A DNA stretch of 64,000 nucleotides from Thecaphora thlaspeos (taxonomy: Eukaryota; Basidiomycota; Ustilaginomycetes; Urocystidales; Glomosporiaceae): positions 1-64,000 of the forward strand of contig UWYS01000022.1 of the NCBI GenBank assembly GCA_900291925.1, given 5' to 3'. A model generated the notes under the pieces. It was given only the letters and a program-made list of their open reading frames with translations, was not told the origin of the DNA and did not search any database. This document shows positions 9,889 through 21,162 of the stretch, one piece after another; position 1 is the first letter of the stretch; every line of letters starts with the position of its first letter. Made by a program: the position numbers and the translations under genes.

Positions 9889-10130
9889 AGCGTCCAGAGC
9901 GACCCCGGGTCAACACAAGAGTGGGACGGCAACGTCGTCCTTTGTCCCCTTCCTCTTCCTCCCCCGTCGCCGCCCAATCGCACAACAGCGTCAGCTTGCG
10001 CTCGTCGCTACACGCTCCCTTGACCGTCGCCTCGCACTGCAGGCTAGTGGCCGACCACCGCTACATCTCCACCACCTCACCTCGGCCTCCGACCTCGCCT
10101 CGCCACCTCTTTCGCCAACGCAACCCCACC

Positions 10131-11268
10131 ATGTCGTCCAACGACGGCGCTTCCTACTGCGCGTACATCGCCGTAGCATACAACCCCTCTCTCGCGGGCA
10201 ACATAACGATCGGAGCCATCTACACGTTGCTCGGGCTCGGGCTCTCCTTGCGCTGCTGGTCGTCGTATCGCAGCAGCAAGGCACGGTGGACGTGGTGGCT
10301 GCCCGTCGGCTGTTTCGCCTCTTGTATCGGCTTCTACATGCGGCCCGCCGTGGACCCTTGCGACTTTTCCATCCCAATCTTTGCCGTAGCGCAGATCCTC
10401 GTGCTCGTCTCGCCGTGCGCTTTCATCGCGTTCAATTACATGCTCTATAGTCGCATCATTGTTGCGATCGACGACGAGTTCCCCCATCATCTCACCGACA
10501 CGACAAAGACGACCGCGGCGACAAGGGCGAACAAATGGTCTACCAAGTCGAAACTCTCCATCATCCCACCGTTGGTGGTGGGACGCTTCTTCGTTTCGAG
10601 CGACCTGATCACGTTTGTTGTCCAGTTGGGCGGAGGGGGTTTGACTGCGGTGCGCAATTTGACAGATGTGGGCAACATGTTGTTCCTGGTGGGCGTCACG
10701 GCTCAGGCGATTGTGTACGTCGTGTACATTGCCATGTTCAGCGTGCTCGTCGCTAGGGTGACGAGGTACAAGGTGGCCGACGTTGCGTCGGGACGTCGTA
10801 TCGTATGGAGGGAGGACTTGCGTTCGCTTATCATCCTCGTGTACATCTCGAGCGTCTTTATCATGGTACGTTGTCGATCTTGCCCACCCTCCGTCGCTCT
10901 CCCTCCCTACCTCGTGGCTAATGAGGTCCCCTCTATCCCCTCGCCCCTACCTATGCTCGACCATCCACCACCAACGCACGCAACAGATCCGGAGCATCTT
11001 CCGCGTCATTGAATTCGCACAAGGCCACTACGGCGAACTGGTGACGAACGAAGTGTACCTCTTCACGCTCGACGCTCTTCCTATCCTGTTCGCCGTGCTG
11101 GTGTGGCTCTGCATCTGGCCAATCAATATACTTGCCCATCTCGAGAGGACGACCAGGGACGCCACGCAGTTGCCCCATGGCGAGCGCGCCCGCAGGGGGG
11201 AGGGAGGGGTGGTGTCGCAATCCTTCACCGACTCACTACCTGTCAATGTAACGACGTTCGATCGCTAG
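10131..11268 (+). CDS. RTA1-family multispan membrane protein
   Basis: Two exons, 10131-10865 and 10987-11268, with a 121-nt GTACGT...CAG intron; 338 aa. About seven hydrophobic spans are visible, starting with the segment after AYNPSLAGN and ending with LFAVLVWLCIWPINIL. The join gives IRSIFRVIEFAQG followed by G-ELVTNEVYLFTLDALPIL, which is the family's conserved pair of blocks (R-x-x-F-R-x-x-E and E-x-x-x-Y-x-x-D). RTA1/RSB1 proteins are fungal-specific and linked to resistance to 7-aminocholesterol and to sphingoid long-chain-base release at the plasma membrane; the substrate here is unknown. The start is the ATG in ACCATGT. A polar, Arg-rich cytoplasmic tail follows the last span. Confidence 0.92.
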
Positions 11269-11871
11269 CGGCAAACACATCTATCATCGTCGTGTTGGAC
11301 CCCAGTGCACTTCCGAGCGAGGGACCCACTCGGTCTTTTCCACCATGCACCTTTCGCTCCAAGCGTCATCCCGCCCATGCTACGACGCTCTCGTCTGTCA
11401 TCTGTCGCCATGCAACCGTCACTCTGCCCATCCTATCGACTCATAAACGATCTGGTTATACTTTTTTTTTTTTTTTTTTTTTTTTCCCGTTCGACGACTC
11501 GATACACGTTCCTGCTCCGTCGTTATCTTTCCTCGATCACCAGACCGCTGCTTCGGCCAGCATGCGCAGGCCAGAATCTGGTTGCCTTGTTCCGTCAGGA
11601 AAGATAGGTGTTGCAGCATGTCGCAAGGTATAAAGTCGAACGTAGCGACGTCAAAAAATGTCCCTGCACGACCTACACGCCATCACTACGACGTGCTACA
11701 CAAAAGCATCTCCCCTGCTTCATCCGTTTCTTCACCTGAACTCTCTACCTACACTCCCGACGTAGACTTGGAACGAACGAGGACGTACGTCCTCACCATC
11801 CGTACAAGCCCACTACCTTGTCAATTTCTGCTCGTTATTCCATCGCCCACCGCTCGCCATCTACGCGTATC
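11269..11871. other. Intergenic between convergent genes
   Basis: This stretch separates the 3' ends of the RTA1-like and ABHD-like genes. It includes a run of 24 T at 11462-11485. No further gene is seen. Confidence 0.5.
11462..11485. repeat. Poly-T homopolymer tract
   Basis: Twenty-four consecutive T residues lie about 190 bp beyond the RTA1-like stop codon. It is a possible 3'-end signal region, but the length is error-prone. Confidence 0.9.
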
Positions 11872-13911
11872 TCAGCGCTGCAACACCTGCCTGATCAACG
11901 TATCGAAAGCGACCTTATTATCTAGATAGATATGATGACCACTCTTCGGCACGACAAAGCACCTAGCCCGCCCTTTACTCCCTTCCGTCAAATCTCTATT
12001 CAGTATCTTGACACACTTCCTCCCACCAGCAACATCCATCCAATCATGTTCACCATACATAAACGTCACGGCGATCCTGCCTCTCAACTCACCGATCCTA
12101 TCCACCATCGGCAAGCGCGCATACGCACCCGGTTTCAACAGATGCGCCAAACAGTACTCTCCACTACCTTTGCTCAAAAAGATCGCCTGGCAATAACTGT
12201 GTAGCGTCTCCAGCTCTTCCCTCGGCAAGGCACCGAATCGCCTCGACGTATACTTGCTCGCCATGTAAGGTCCAAAGACGAACGAAGATCGAAGGATGTC
12301 GAACGGTGAAAAGTTCTGTTCCCACAGGTACGCAAATACGCTTCGAGACGTCTTGGAGAATCGAGGCGGTTCGTGTGTCGATTTCTCCGGCGCCGTCGTT
12401 TGTCCTTTGCGTGGTACCGTGCCCGAGTCGGCCGTGTCGCTGCGTGAGAGCTGACTCGGCCGCGACGTCCCGACCGCGGCGGTCGACGGGCTGGCGGCGC
12501 TACCGCCGACGACCTCTGCGCTAACCTTGGCCTCGTCCTCGCCCTGCGGTGCGATGTTGCGCTGCGGCTTCTTGACCTCCTCTTCCACCCTCTTGATTCC
12601 CTTTTCCTCCTTCGCCTCCACCTCGACGGGAGCGTGCGGGATCCCGACGGGACTGACGCGCACCAGCCTCTCCACCCTCGTCGGGTAGCGCAGCGCATAC
12701 GCCGTCGAAAGGTAGCCGCCGAGCGAATGTCCGATCAGAACCATCTTCTCTAGCCCCATCTTGCGCCGCCACTCTTCCAGCGAGTCGACAAAGAAGCTCT
12801 CGGCGGCCGTGACGCGGCTCTCTGTCGTCTTGAGCGAGGCGGCCGGGATGTGGAAAGAGGGACGCGACGATCGACCCATGCCCAACCAGTCGAGCGCGTA
12901 CAGCCGAGTCGAGGGGAGCGAGGCGAGAGAGCCGATGTTCTGGTAGAAGAAGGCCGTACCCGCGCCGTAGCCGTGGAGGAGGACGACCTTGGTCTCTGCC
13001 TCGATCGCCGCCGCGTTGGCCGACGTGTAGGGGAGGCCGATTTCGAGCATGTTGATCTTGCGACCTGCCGGTGGCGTGTAGCCGCCGCCGTTGACGAGCG
13101 CCTCTGGGGCGTCGGTTGCTGGATTGTCGCTGAGGAACTCGTCGGCCGAACCCGAGCGGCTGGGGTGTTGCTTGTGCGTGACGGACGAGGCGGTGTCGAC
13201 CATGCGTTCCTTGAGGCGTGACAGCGTCAAACCCGCGCCTGCGCTCGCTCCTGCCTCGGCCTGCTGCGCCGCACCGAGAGAGGCAGGACCGAGATCGACA
13301 AGTCTGATGGCGCCCACCTTACCGTCGTCTGCCTCCTTTGTCGCAATGGTGACACGGTCCTCTTCCCTCTTCCTCCACAGCCACGCGAGCCTCGACGCCT
13401 CCGGACCCTGCTGCGACGTTGCGGTCGCTGGAGCTCCGTTCTGCAGCTGACTCTCCCTGACGCGTTCAAGCGCCCTGGCGAGGCCCTTTCCGTCGCCGAG
13501 GGGACCGGTATCGGCAGCTACGTTTGCAACGCTAGCTCCGGCAAGGTAGCCGCTGGATCGGTATAGGTGGAGTTCGGCATGTGCGGCGTCTTCTGTAGGT
13601 CTTGCGCGCCACCATGCCTGTAACGATGCTCGGATGGACGAGGGGAGGGGAGGGGCGGCGTAGGTGTAGGGCGGATCGGATGGGGTAGCGGCTGGAACGA
13701 GGGTGGGGTCGGAAGACGAAGCGGGGAGGGAGGTGGTGAGGGGTGTGTTGGAGCCCGATGCGGTGGAGTGCGGGGCGGTGTGGGACATGGTCAGGGCGAG
13801 ACTGCGAAAGGGGTTGGCGACGGTGGTGGTGGAGGTGGTGGTGGAGGTGAAAAGGCAAAGCAAGGCCAGCACGAGCAAGGGCAAGGAGAGGGCGAGAACA
13901 GGAGCGGGCAT
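11872..13911 (-). CDS. Alpha/beta hydrolase of the ABHD4/ABHD5/Cld1 group
   Basis: Single exon, 679 aa from the Met at 13911, or 638 aa from the Met at 13788, which has the better Kozak (GACCATGT). The fold is clear: an oxyanion-loop block VVLLHGYGAG; LDWLGMGRSSRPS; the nucleophile elbow GHSLGG; the acid in GEHDWMD; and the catalytic His in SGHHIYLDN. The last also forms the HX4D motif typical of ABHD4/5 and of the mitochondrial cardiolipin deacylase Cld1. A low-complexity, Lys/Glu-rich insert of about 100 residues follows the elbow, in the lid position. The upstream start adds a hydrophobic segment (PVLALSLPLLVLALL) resembling a signal anchor, so compartment depends on which start is used. 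The likely role is phospholipid or N-acyl-phospholipid hydrolysis. Confidence 0.87.
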   Translation of the reverse strand: MPAPVLALSLPLLVLALLCLFTSTTTSTTTVANPFRSLALTMSHTAPHSTASGSNTPLTTSLPASSSDPTLVPAATPSDPPYTYAAPPLPSSIRASLQAWWRARPTEDAAHAELHLYRSSGYLAGASVANVAADTGPLGDGKGLARALERVRESQLQNGAPATATSQQGPEASRLAWLWRKREEDRVTIATKEADDGKVGAIRLVDLGPASLGAAQQAEAGASAGAGLTLSRLKERMVDTASSVTHKQHPSRSGSADEFLSDNPATDAPEALVNGGGYTPPAGRKINMLEIGLPYTSANAAAIEAETKVVLLHGYGAGTAFFYQNIGSLASLPSTRLYALDWLGMGRSSRPSFHIPAASLKTTESRVTAAESFFVDSLEEWRRKMGLEKMVLIGHSLGGYLSTAYALRYPTRVERLVRVSPVGIPHAPVEVEAKEEKGIKRVEEEVKKPQRNIAPQGEDEAKVSAEVVGGSAASPSTAAVGTSRPSQLSRSDTADSGTVPRKGQTTAPEKSTHEPPRFSKTSRSVFAYLWEQNFSPFDILRSSFVFGPYMASKYTSRRFGALPREELETLHSYCQAIFLSKGSGEYCLAHLLKPGAYARLPMVDRIGELRGRIAVTFMYGEHDWMDVAGGRKCVKILNRDLTEGSKGRARCFVVPKSGHHIYLDNKVAFDTLIRQVLQR

Positions 13912-14203
13912 GACACACAGCGCAGAGCCGCGTGCTTTGCCAAGGGGCCACGCGTCGCCTCCACAATCGGTCGGAGCGTTACTACAGTACGTCTGCCTTC
14001 CGCCGGCATAAGCTAACCTCGCCCCTCGCCTCCCGAGAGGGCCAAGCCAGACACGGCCAGACACATACAAAGACGGCCATGCCATGTATCGCTGCCGCTA
14101 CCATGAGCAGCCGCAGTCCATTAGATGGGATTCTAGACCTCAGCGTTCTCCTCTTTTCCCTCTCACGCACAGAGGGGCGAAGCGACGAGCGGGGCGGCCT
14201 TCT

Positions 14204-16741
14204 TCACCGCGGCGGCCTCTGCTCGACCGACAGCGTCGCGCCGTCATCGTCGTCGCCGACGCCGCCGCCGCCCTCGAGCATCCCATCCAGCTTCGCCAGC
14301 AGCGTATCCAACCGTCCCTCGATCCCATCCGCCGCTCCCTCGGCCGCCTCCAGCCGCCGCATCAGCTCCTCGACCGACAGCTCATCGTCCCCGCGCCGCG
14401 CACGCTCACCCGCATCCGCTCCCATCTCCAGCACAGGTGCCAGCATCGCTCGATCTTGCGCCGTCAAAGATCCCAGCAGAGCAGAGAGGTCGGAAGCCGA
14501 TGTGCCGTCGTCCGTCTCGGTCGACGTCGTGCCCTCCTCCCCGCCTGCTGTTTCTCTTCCTGCCTGTGTAGCAGCGAGGGGCGATGGCCGTATTGGCGCG
14601 GCAGCAGACCCGTACGACACTCCGTTGGCCTCTCGCCGCAGTGGGGAAGAGAACCGAGGGGCGTGTGTCGTTGCACCCTCGATGCTCAGGCCGCCGAGCG
14701 CCTCCGCCAGCATCGCAGGCAACGTAGCTCCCGCCACCGTGGGCGCAGGTGTAGCAGCAGCAGCTCGCGTGGCACCTGCCTGTCGAGACCCCTCGCTCCC
14801 CTCACCCTCGCCATCGCCCGCGCATGCCTTTGCCGCCGTCAACGCGGACGCTGTCCGCGACGTCTCGGGTCTCTCAGCAATCGACGAGAGCATCGGCTCA
14901 CCGGCACCACCGCCGCTGCTCGCCGCCGCTGCGCCAAAGGGATACCCTCCCGCCTCGGACCCGAGCGGGTTGGAGGCGCCGCTCCCCTCGGCCTCGCTCG
15001 CGACGGGGCACGTCGACCCTTGGCTCGACGGCGTAGGCGGCTCCACCCCGACGTGCTTGATCCACGCCCCGATCGCGCCCAGGTAGCCCTCGTGGCGCAG
15101 GAAAAAGGCGCGCTTCGTCCCCTTACTCCAGAACCGGATCGCGTACGACAGCGTCGAGATCGTCGCCTGGTGGCCACGGATAAAGCACCCGCCGAAGTAG
15201 ATCCGGTCCAGGTTGTACTTTTCCGCGTTCATGTAGCTGCGTCGAGCGGGGTCAGAGGGCGAGACGTGAGGTGTGGTGCGGAAGGCAAGGGCGGAGCGAA
15301 GACAACGTCAGCAAACAGACACCAGGACGCGCTTCCGTCGCCATGCAACGCCGGCCACTCACGCAATCTGGCCGATGTTGTTGCTGACAGCGTACAGCAG
15401 GCTCTTGCAGATGTCCTCCTGCCTGAACTTCTTCTTCCTGCTTGACGCGTCGCGCGGCGGGTTGGGATCGTTGGCATCCTTGCGAAAGACCTTGCCAAAC
15501 GACGACGCGATCGTCGACGACTTGAGGCCGAGGTGGTTGAGTCCGACCGACCCATAGATGTCGCCCACCATCATGTCGACGTTGCCGTTGTCGCCCTGCT
15601 CCGAGAGCTCGAGCATCCCGTCGAAGCTCTCGGCGTCGGTCAGCAGGCTCAGCAAGCCCCACAGCGTTCCGCCGCCCAAGCTCGTCCCGCTCACGCGCTC
15701 AAACTTGCCAAAGTCATCGACCTTGATGATGCTCACGCCGGAGCCAATATTGACCAGCAGGCAGGGCAGCTTGGGCGACGGGTGCGAGTCAAATACGGGC
15801 GCATACAACGGCGGATTGGGACTGGGCCGCAGAAGCGGCTGCTGGAGGGGAATGCTCGAGCGCAGCGCCTGGGTGTCGGCACGCGCCTCGGGCGTTGTGG
15901 GCAGCGGGCTGTGGAGCGCAGCGACGAGCTCGTCGGTGTACCAAAAGACTTCGTCCGGGATGAGGGTGATGAAGTTGAGGCCCGTGATGAGGCAGGCCAT
16001 CTCGTCCTCGCGCTGCACCTCGATGCCCAGTTCGGCCTCGAAAAGGTCGTAGAAGAGGTGGGCGCCGCCGCCGGTGGCCATGAGCTTGACGCCTTTGCGC
16101 ATGTCCTCGATCGAGACATTGTTGGCGCGAGCGCTGCGCTCGATGAGCTCGCGCAGGAAGCAGACGCAGTTTGCGATGTCGCCTGTCTCGAACTTGACAA
16201 AGTTGAGCCGTCCGCCCGGCAGCGTGGAGGGGAGCGAGCGGCGTTTGAGGAGCGTCGAGTGGATCGAGGGCGCCGAGACGGTGGGCGAGCTGAGAATGGC
16301 GGTGGGCGTGAGGGTGCCGCTGTTGCCGCCGCCGCCATGGCTGGTGCTGGCAGAGGAGGAGGACGAGACGGAGGCGGCGGCGGCGTTGGCGTTGGGATGC
16401 TGGGACTGCGGCGGTGTGCGGGGCCATGGCTGCTGGTGCTGGTATGCGTTGGCCGAGCTCTGTCTCGAGTGGGCGAATGCTGGCTTGGCAAAGGCGGCGG
16501 GATGCGTAGATGGAGCAGGGTCGCCCGACTGAGGGAAGAGGGGCGACGAGGGAAGTTCGGGAGAAGCAGTTGGGCTCTGGAAGGGCGAGCGGTCGGACGT
16601 GGAGCGGGAGCGGGTGAAATAGACGACCTTTGCGAGGGAGCCGCCGACGTCTACGGCGATGTGAGAGACGGCCTCGATGTGGTTGGGGAGGTAGATGTCG
16701 CGGCTATCGCGCTGGTCTGGGCTGGAAGCGCCGTCCTCCAT
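14204..16741 (-). CDS. CAB1: Pantothenate kinase (eukaryotic type II PanK)
   Basis: Two exons, 16741-15363 and 15236-14204, with a 126-nt GTGAGT...CAG intron; 803 aa. It catalyses the first step of coenzyme A synthesis. Visible landmarks are the actin-like ATP-binding start IAVDVGGSLAKVVYF; RLNFVKFETGDI; VKLMATGGGAH; NIGSGVSIIKV; and VSGTSLGGGTLWGL. The exon join gives NNIGQIA-YMNAEKYNLDRIYFGG, continuing to YAIRFWSKG and FLRHEGYLGAIGAW. A Ser/Pro-rich insert of about 110 residues follows the first block. After the kinase there is an unusual tail of about 280 residues, mostly Ala/Gly/Ser, ending in a probable coiled coil (DELSVEELMRRLEAAEG ... LDTLLAKLDGM). The family is normally about 370-570 aa, so the tail is extra. 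Confidence 0.94.
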
Positions 16742-17162
16742 GATCTTTGCCCCGCTGGGGTGGGGTAAGGGGTCATCGCGAGAGGGGACGAGGGGGCGAG
16801 GGAGGGAACGGGGGAAAGAGAGTCAGGGCCGGCAGGGACGGCAGGGACGGGGAATGGACGGAGCGGAAGCGGCGCAGAATGACAGCGGTGCTCACCGTGT
16901 ATCGACAAAGATCTCTACGGGCGGTGCGGGAAAGGTCTGGAGGCTGTTCATGGCGGGCACGGTGTGCAAGGGCGGGCGAGGGTGGCCTGCCGAAGACGTG
17001 GGTGCCGTTGGGCGTTGGGAGAGGGCGGGAGGTGTGAGGCGGAGAGCCAGCCTGTGGACGGACTATAGGCTTGGCGATATGTGGCTGCGAGACGAGGCTG
17101 CTTGCTGGCAGGAAGAAGAAAGGAGCGTTGCAGTGGGCGGGGGAGAGTAACAAGAGCAGCGA

Positions 17163-17196
17163 GAGGGCGAGAGGGCGAGAGGGCGAGAGGGCGAGA
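17163..17196. repeat. (GAGGGCGA)n octanucleotide repeat
   Basis: Four uninterrupted copies sit upstream of the pantothenate kinase gene, about 420 bp from its start codon. Confidence 0.85.
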
Positions 17197-17602
17197 GAGG
17201 GAGAGCAGGAGGGCGGGGATGGATGGCGTCAACGGCGAAGAGGGTTGGGGCCGAGAGAGGTGGCAGCGATGGGGAGGAAGATGGGGAAGCTGACGAGCGT
17301 CGGGGCGTCGGGGCGTCGTCGGTGGTGGTGGTGGTGGCCGCCGGTGAAGATGGAGGGGACGCGGGCGAGGGCAGCGGCGAGGGCAGCGGCGAGGACTACG
17401 AGGTAGCGGCGCTCGGCGAAGGAAGGCGCCTGCTTTTTGGGGAGCCTCGCAGTCGCTGCTCGGGGCTCGCGTCGATTCAGCCGTTTTCCGGCCGGCGGGC
17501 GCCAGCGAAGGCGAAGGCAGCGGCAGCGGCAGCGGCACCGGCACCGGCGCTCACCACCAACTACAGTAACCTCTCCGTGGCTTTGGCGCGCGCCGCCTTG
17601 TT

Positions 17603-17634
17603 CGCATCCGCATCTGCATCTGCATCCGCATCCG
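17603..17634. repeat. (GCATCY)n hexanucleotide repeat
   Basis: Five units alternate GCATCC and GCATCT. Confidence 0.85.
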
Positions 17635-18235
17635 TTTGCCTGCGCTCACGCCACCTTGCTGCGCTGCGCCATTTGGTCGCCACGCAAGCATCCGCCGCCG
17701 CAGCTGCCACGTCTATTCAAGCACAAGCCCACACGACACGCGTTCCAGCATCACTTCCTTGCTCCGCTCATCGTGCGTGTCTATGAGCGGGCGCCGCCGC
17801 GCCTTGCACTCGGCTCTTCCGGCGCGCTCCGGACACGACCATGCTTATCCACCTGTCGTCCCTCTACCTTCCCACCTCGTCTCGGTCGGAGTGCTGCCAA
17901 TCATCATACAATGATGCCCAGCCTCGCGTGGACAGAAATCACAAGCTTAACCACGGCGCATCGAATGCTGTGCCGGGCCGCCTCCCCATCAAGGACGTAC
18001 ACCGACAGCCACCTCGATGCAGGCCGCGTAAACCAAGCTAGCGTCGCGCTCAATCCTTCTTCCGCGGTGAGGGGACCTTATCATTCCTAACGGCGGGCAA
18101 GCAGCATAAATAACATGTACAAATGTACTGGGGGGGGGGGGGAAAGAAAAAGGGAGTTTGGATGGTGACGAAGCGGCCGGTCGGAGCATCGACCAAGCGT
18201 CGACGAGGACGAGTCGACGAGGAGCAAGACCTGCT

Positions 18236-21162
18236 TCAGTCCATCAGGCCTCTCCCTGTCCGCGACTCGTGTGATTCGGTGTAGCGGAGGATAAAGTTGA
18301 CGAGCGTCGCTGTGAGGATGGCAACGCACAGGATCGACGGTCCGACGGCGTCAAAGTAGACGTGCGAGCTCTCCTTGGCGCGGATCTTGTAGGCGCGGAT
18401 CATGTAGATGATGCCGCAGTACGCAATCCCCACCAGCGCCACAATCGTAAAGAACGACGATGCAATCAGCCCGGCGCGGTCGCCCGGCTTGCTAAAGTTG
18501 AGCAGCCCTACGGCGAGCGCGCTCAGGAAGACGTTAAACTCGAGCCACTTGAGGAACGTCCGCTCGTTGGCAAAGTACACCTTCGGCTCGACGCGGATCG
18601 GGATCGAGACCTTTTTGCCCGGCTGCGCGTGGAAGTCGCGCGTGTACTCGACACCCGCCGGCGGGCCCGCCCCGTAGCCGCGCGGCTCCTCCTCATCTCG
18701 CCCCTCGAGCGCCCTCCGGATCGGATCGTCGACCTCCTCGTCCTCGTCCTCGTCGTCTTCGTTATCGTCGACTTCGTGGCTGCGCCCCTTGGTCTTCCAC
18801 AGCCGCTGGATGTTCTTGGGCGTCAGCTTGGAAAAGTAGCTGTTGTCAAAGCGCTTCGAGGGCGCGAGGATCTCGTCGCGCGTCGTCGGCGCCGCCTGCA
18901 GCTTGGGCCGCGGCTCGTGCGAGCGGCTGCGCTTGTTGCCACCGAGATTTCCAGAGCCAGACCCGTCGGCGACGTTGGCCGCGCCGACGGCAAGCATGCC
19001 AGCGGCCACGTTCGACGTCTTGTCCCCGCCGTCCTGCATCTGCTTGGCGAGCTCCTCGCGTCGAGCCCGGATGTTCTTCTCGCGCTCCTCACGGATCGCG
19101 CGAATGCGCGGATCGAAGGCTGAGAGGCCGAGGTTGCCCGCCTCGTGCGCTTCGTCGCCGACGGCGGGCGCACGCTCGCCGCCGTCGTCGTCCTCGGCAG
19201 CACCGTCGAACTCGTCCTCGCTGACGGGCTCGTGGTAGGGGACTTGCAACTGCGAGGCCTTCGACGAGCCAGGCGTGTCGGGACGCGATGACGGTTGCGA
19301 GTGCGTCGATGTTGCGCCCAACGGACGCTCGATGGCGAGGTTGTTGGTGGGCGGCTTCCGGATGTCGATGTCCATCTGCGGCAGCCAGAAGGGGACGAGG
19401 TCGACGCGATTCGAGAGGAGCGTTGCGCAGCCGTGGATGAACTTGGAAAACTTCGGGACAGCCTCGACCAGGTGGCTCGCGACGAGCTCCTTGATCCACT
19501 CGGGCGGCTCCTGGCCCATCTGGGTCTGCAGCTTGACCTCGAGCACGCCGTAGGGGAAGCGTTCGACGTCCTCGGCGGGCAGCTGGTCAAAGGGAAAGTC
19601 GATTCCGATGTCCATGCGGCGCCAGTTGGCGCCGGCGCGGTTGCGGCCATCCCAGTTGTCCTCGCGCACCAGCGTCAGCTCGGTGTCGAGCGAGATACGG
19701 ACGCGGGCGTCGCCGGGCAGCTGGAAGGCCGTCCGGTTGTAGAAGCTGCGCATCACCGGCTGGAGCTTGCGCTCGAGCACGGCGTACTGGACCTCGTTGG
19801 CCAGCTGGAGCATCGAGTCGACCTCCTTGTCCGACTTCTTCCCCTTCTTCCGGAGCGCCTCGAACGTCTCGTCCATGGCATATTCGCCGCGCATGAAGCC
19901 GTTGACGTTCTCCTCCTTGATCGGGAAGCGCGCCTTGACGCTCTTTTCGCCCGTCCAGTCCTCGCGGTGCGTCTTGCGCTCGACAAAGATCTGCTTGATC
20001 TCCATCCCGCCGTACCAGCGGAGGCGGATCGCCTCGGCGCCCTCCGTCTTTTCGAGGCGGCCGAGGTAGAGCTCGAGGTCCTCGTTGTCGTAGTAGATCG
20101 ATGTGATGGCGCTGTCTTCCTGGTTGTACTCCTTGTCGGCGTTGAAGACGAGCACGGGGAGGTGCTTGAGGATGACGAGCTTGAGCGGGACAATGTTATC
20201 CGGATGGACCCAGTACTTTGTCGTCTGGCGGACGAAGGCGCTCTGCGAGCCACCGGCGCTCGAGTCGCCCTGGACCGGATTTCCGCGCGTCCGGACCAGG
20301 TCGAAGAGCTTCGAAAGCTTGACGATAAGCTGGTCATAATTTTCCTTGTAAAAGGGCCGCGCGCCAAGGTAGTGCTGGACGAACTCCTTGCGAAGCAGCC
20401 GGCCGGTCTGTTTGTCGTGCTTCTTGACGATCTTGTGGAAACCCGTGTAGTTGAGCTTGGTAAACAACGCGAGGTCATGGACGTCGGCGATGATGACAGC
20501 AAGGCGCTCCTCGAGCTCGGCAAAGCGTTCCTCGTACGCGTCGCTATCCTCCGTGTCGGTGTCGAACTCATCGTCGGAACCGGCGTCGTCGGCCGCGTAG
20601 AGCGCACCGCCGGCCGCCCTGCGCTTGCCCCGGCTGCCACTGTTGCTGTTGCCATCATCGTCAGGTTCCGAGCCGGCGCGCGAGGTGGGCCGTGAGTTGT
20701 TGCGCGAGGGGAGCGAGGACGACGAGTTGTTGCGCGACGAAACGAGCAGGTTGACCTCGGACTGGGCCTGCTTGATCCGCTCCGTAATCTCTGTGACCTG
20801 GCGGGCGGGGCAGGAGGGAGCAAGTGAAAGGAGAGTAAGAAGTAAAGGGGGGAAGAGGAGATGGAGAGAGCAAAAGGGAGAGGAGGTCAACGCATGAACG
20901 ACAACGTGGCCGAAGAAGCAAGAGAGCAGCGCAGAGGGGCCAGAGGGGGATCGACGCTGCGCACCTTAAGTTTCTGGAAGTCGTAGACCTTGTCGAGCTC
21001 CTTGCTGAGGATCTCGACAAACTCGTCCTCGTCCTTGTCGGTCCAGATGCCGTTGTTGGCGGCGAGGCGCTTTTTGATCTCCTTTTTGAGCTCCGAGTAC
21101 TGAAGGTACTTTTCGGCCCACTCTGCGTAGAGCGACGTCTTGATTGTCCTGCCAAACTTCAT
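18236..21162 (-). CDS. VTC4: VTC4 polyphosphate polymerase subunit of the vacuolar transporter chaperone complex
   Basis: Two exons, 21162-20965 and 20797-18236, with a 167-nt GTGCGC...CAG intron; 919 aa. The N-terminal SPX domain begins MKFGRTIKTSLYAEWAEKY and continues across the intron (DFQKLK-VTEITERI); it senses inositol pyrophosphates. The tunnel-fold catalytic domain has TTKYWVHPDN, the basic pair in AIRLRWYGG (about residues 321-323), VERKTHREDW, KARFPIKEE and VLEVKLQT, matching the phosphate-binding basic residues of yeast Vtc4. Three C-terminal membrane spans follow (FNVFLSALAVGLLNF; SSFFTIVALVGIAYCG; PSILCVAILTATLVNFI). The protein makes polyphosphate from ATP and feeds it into the vacuole. 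Extra disordered Ser/Asp-rich inserts, one inside the SPX region (about residues 80-150) and one before the membrane part, lengthen it from the usual 720 or so. Confidence 0.96.

Larger units (their letters stand above)
8860..10130. other. Intergenic, upstream of RTA1-like gene
   Basis: No gene is recognised. It contains a T-rich stretch at about 9530-9545, a (CCCCTG)n hexamer repeat at about 9709-9743 and a TATA-like element at 9882-9888. The part after about 9900 is CT/CA-rich leader-like sequence for the RTA1-family gene. Confidence 0.5.
16742..18235. other. Intergenic between PanK and VTC4
   Basis: No gene is recognised in about 1.5 kb. It contains a four-unit GAGGGCGA repeat (17163-17196), Gly/Glu-type GCGAGGGCA repeats near 17360-17395, a (GCATCY)n hexamer repeat (17603-17634) and a 13-G run (18130-18142). 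Open frames here are compositional and show no domain. Confidence 0.5.

Noticed and set aside
11625..11640. GGTATAAAG, a TATA-like word
   Set aside because: No plus-strand gene follows it; it lies between convergent genes.
17223..18090. Open frames upstream of PanK and VTC4 rich in Ala, Ser, Arg
   Set aside because: Composition follows hexamer repeats; no homology-like pattern.
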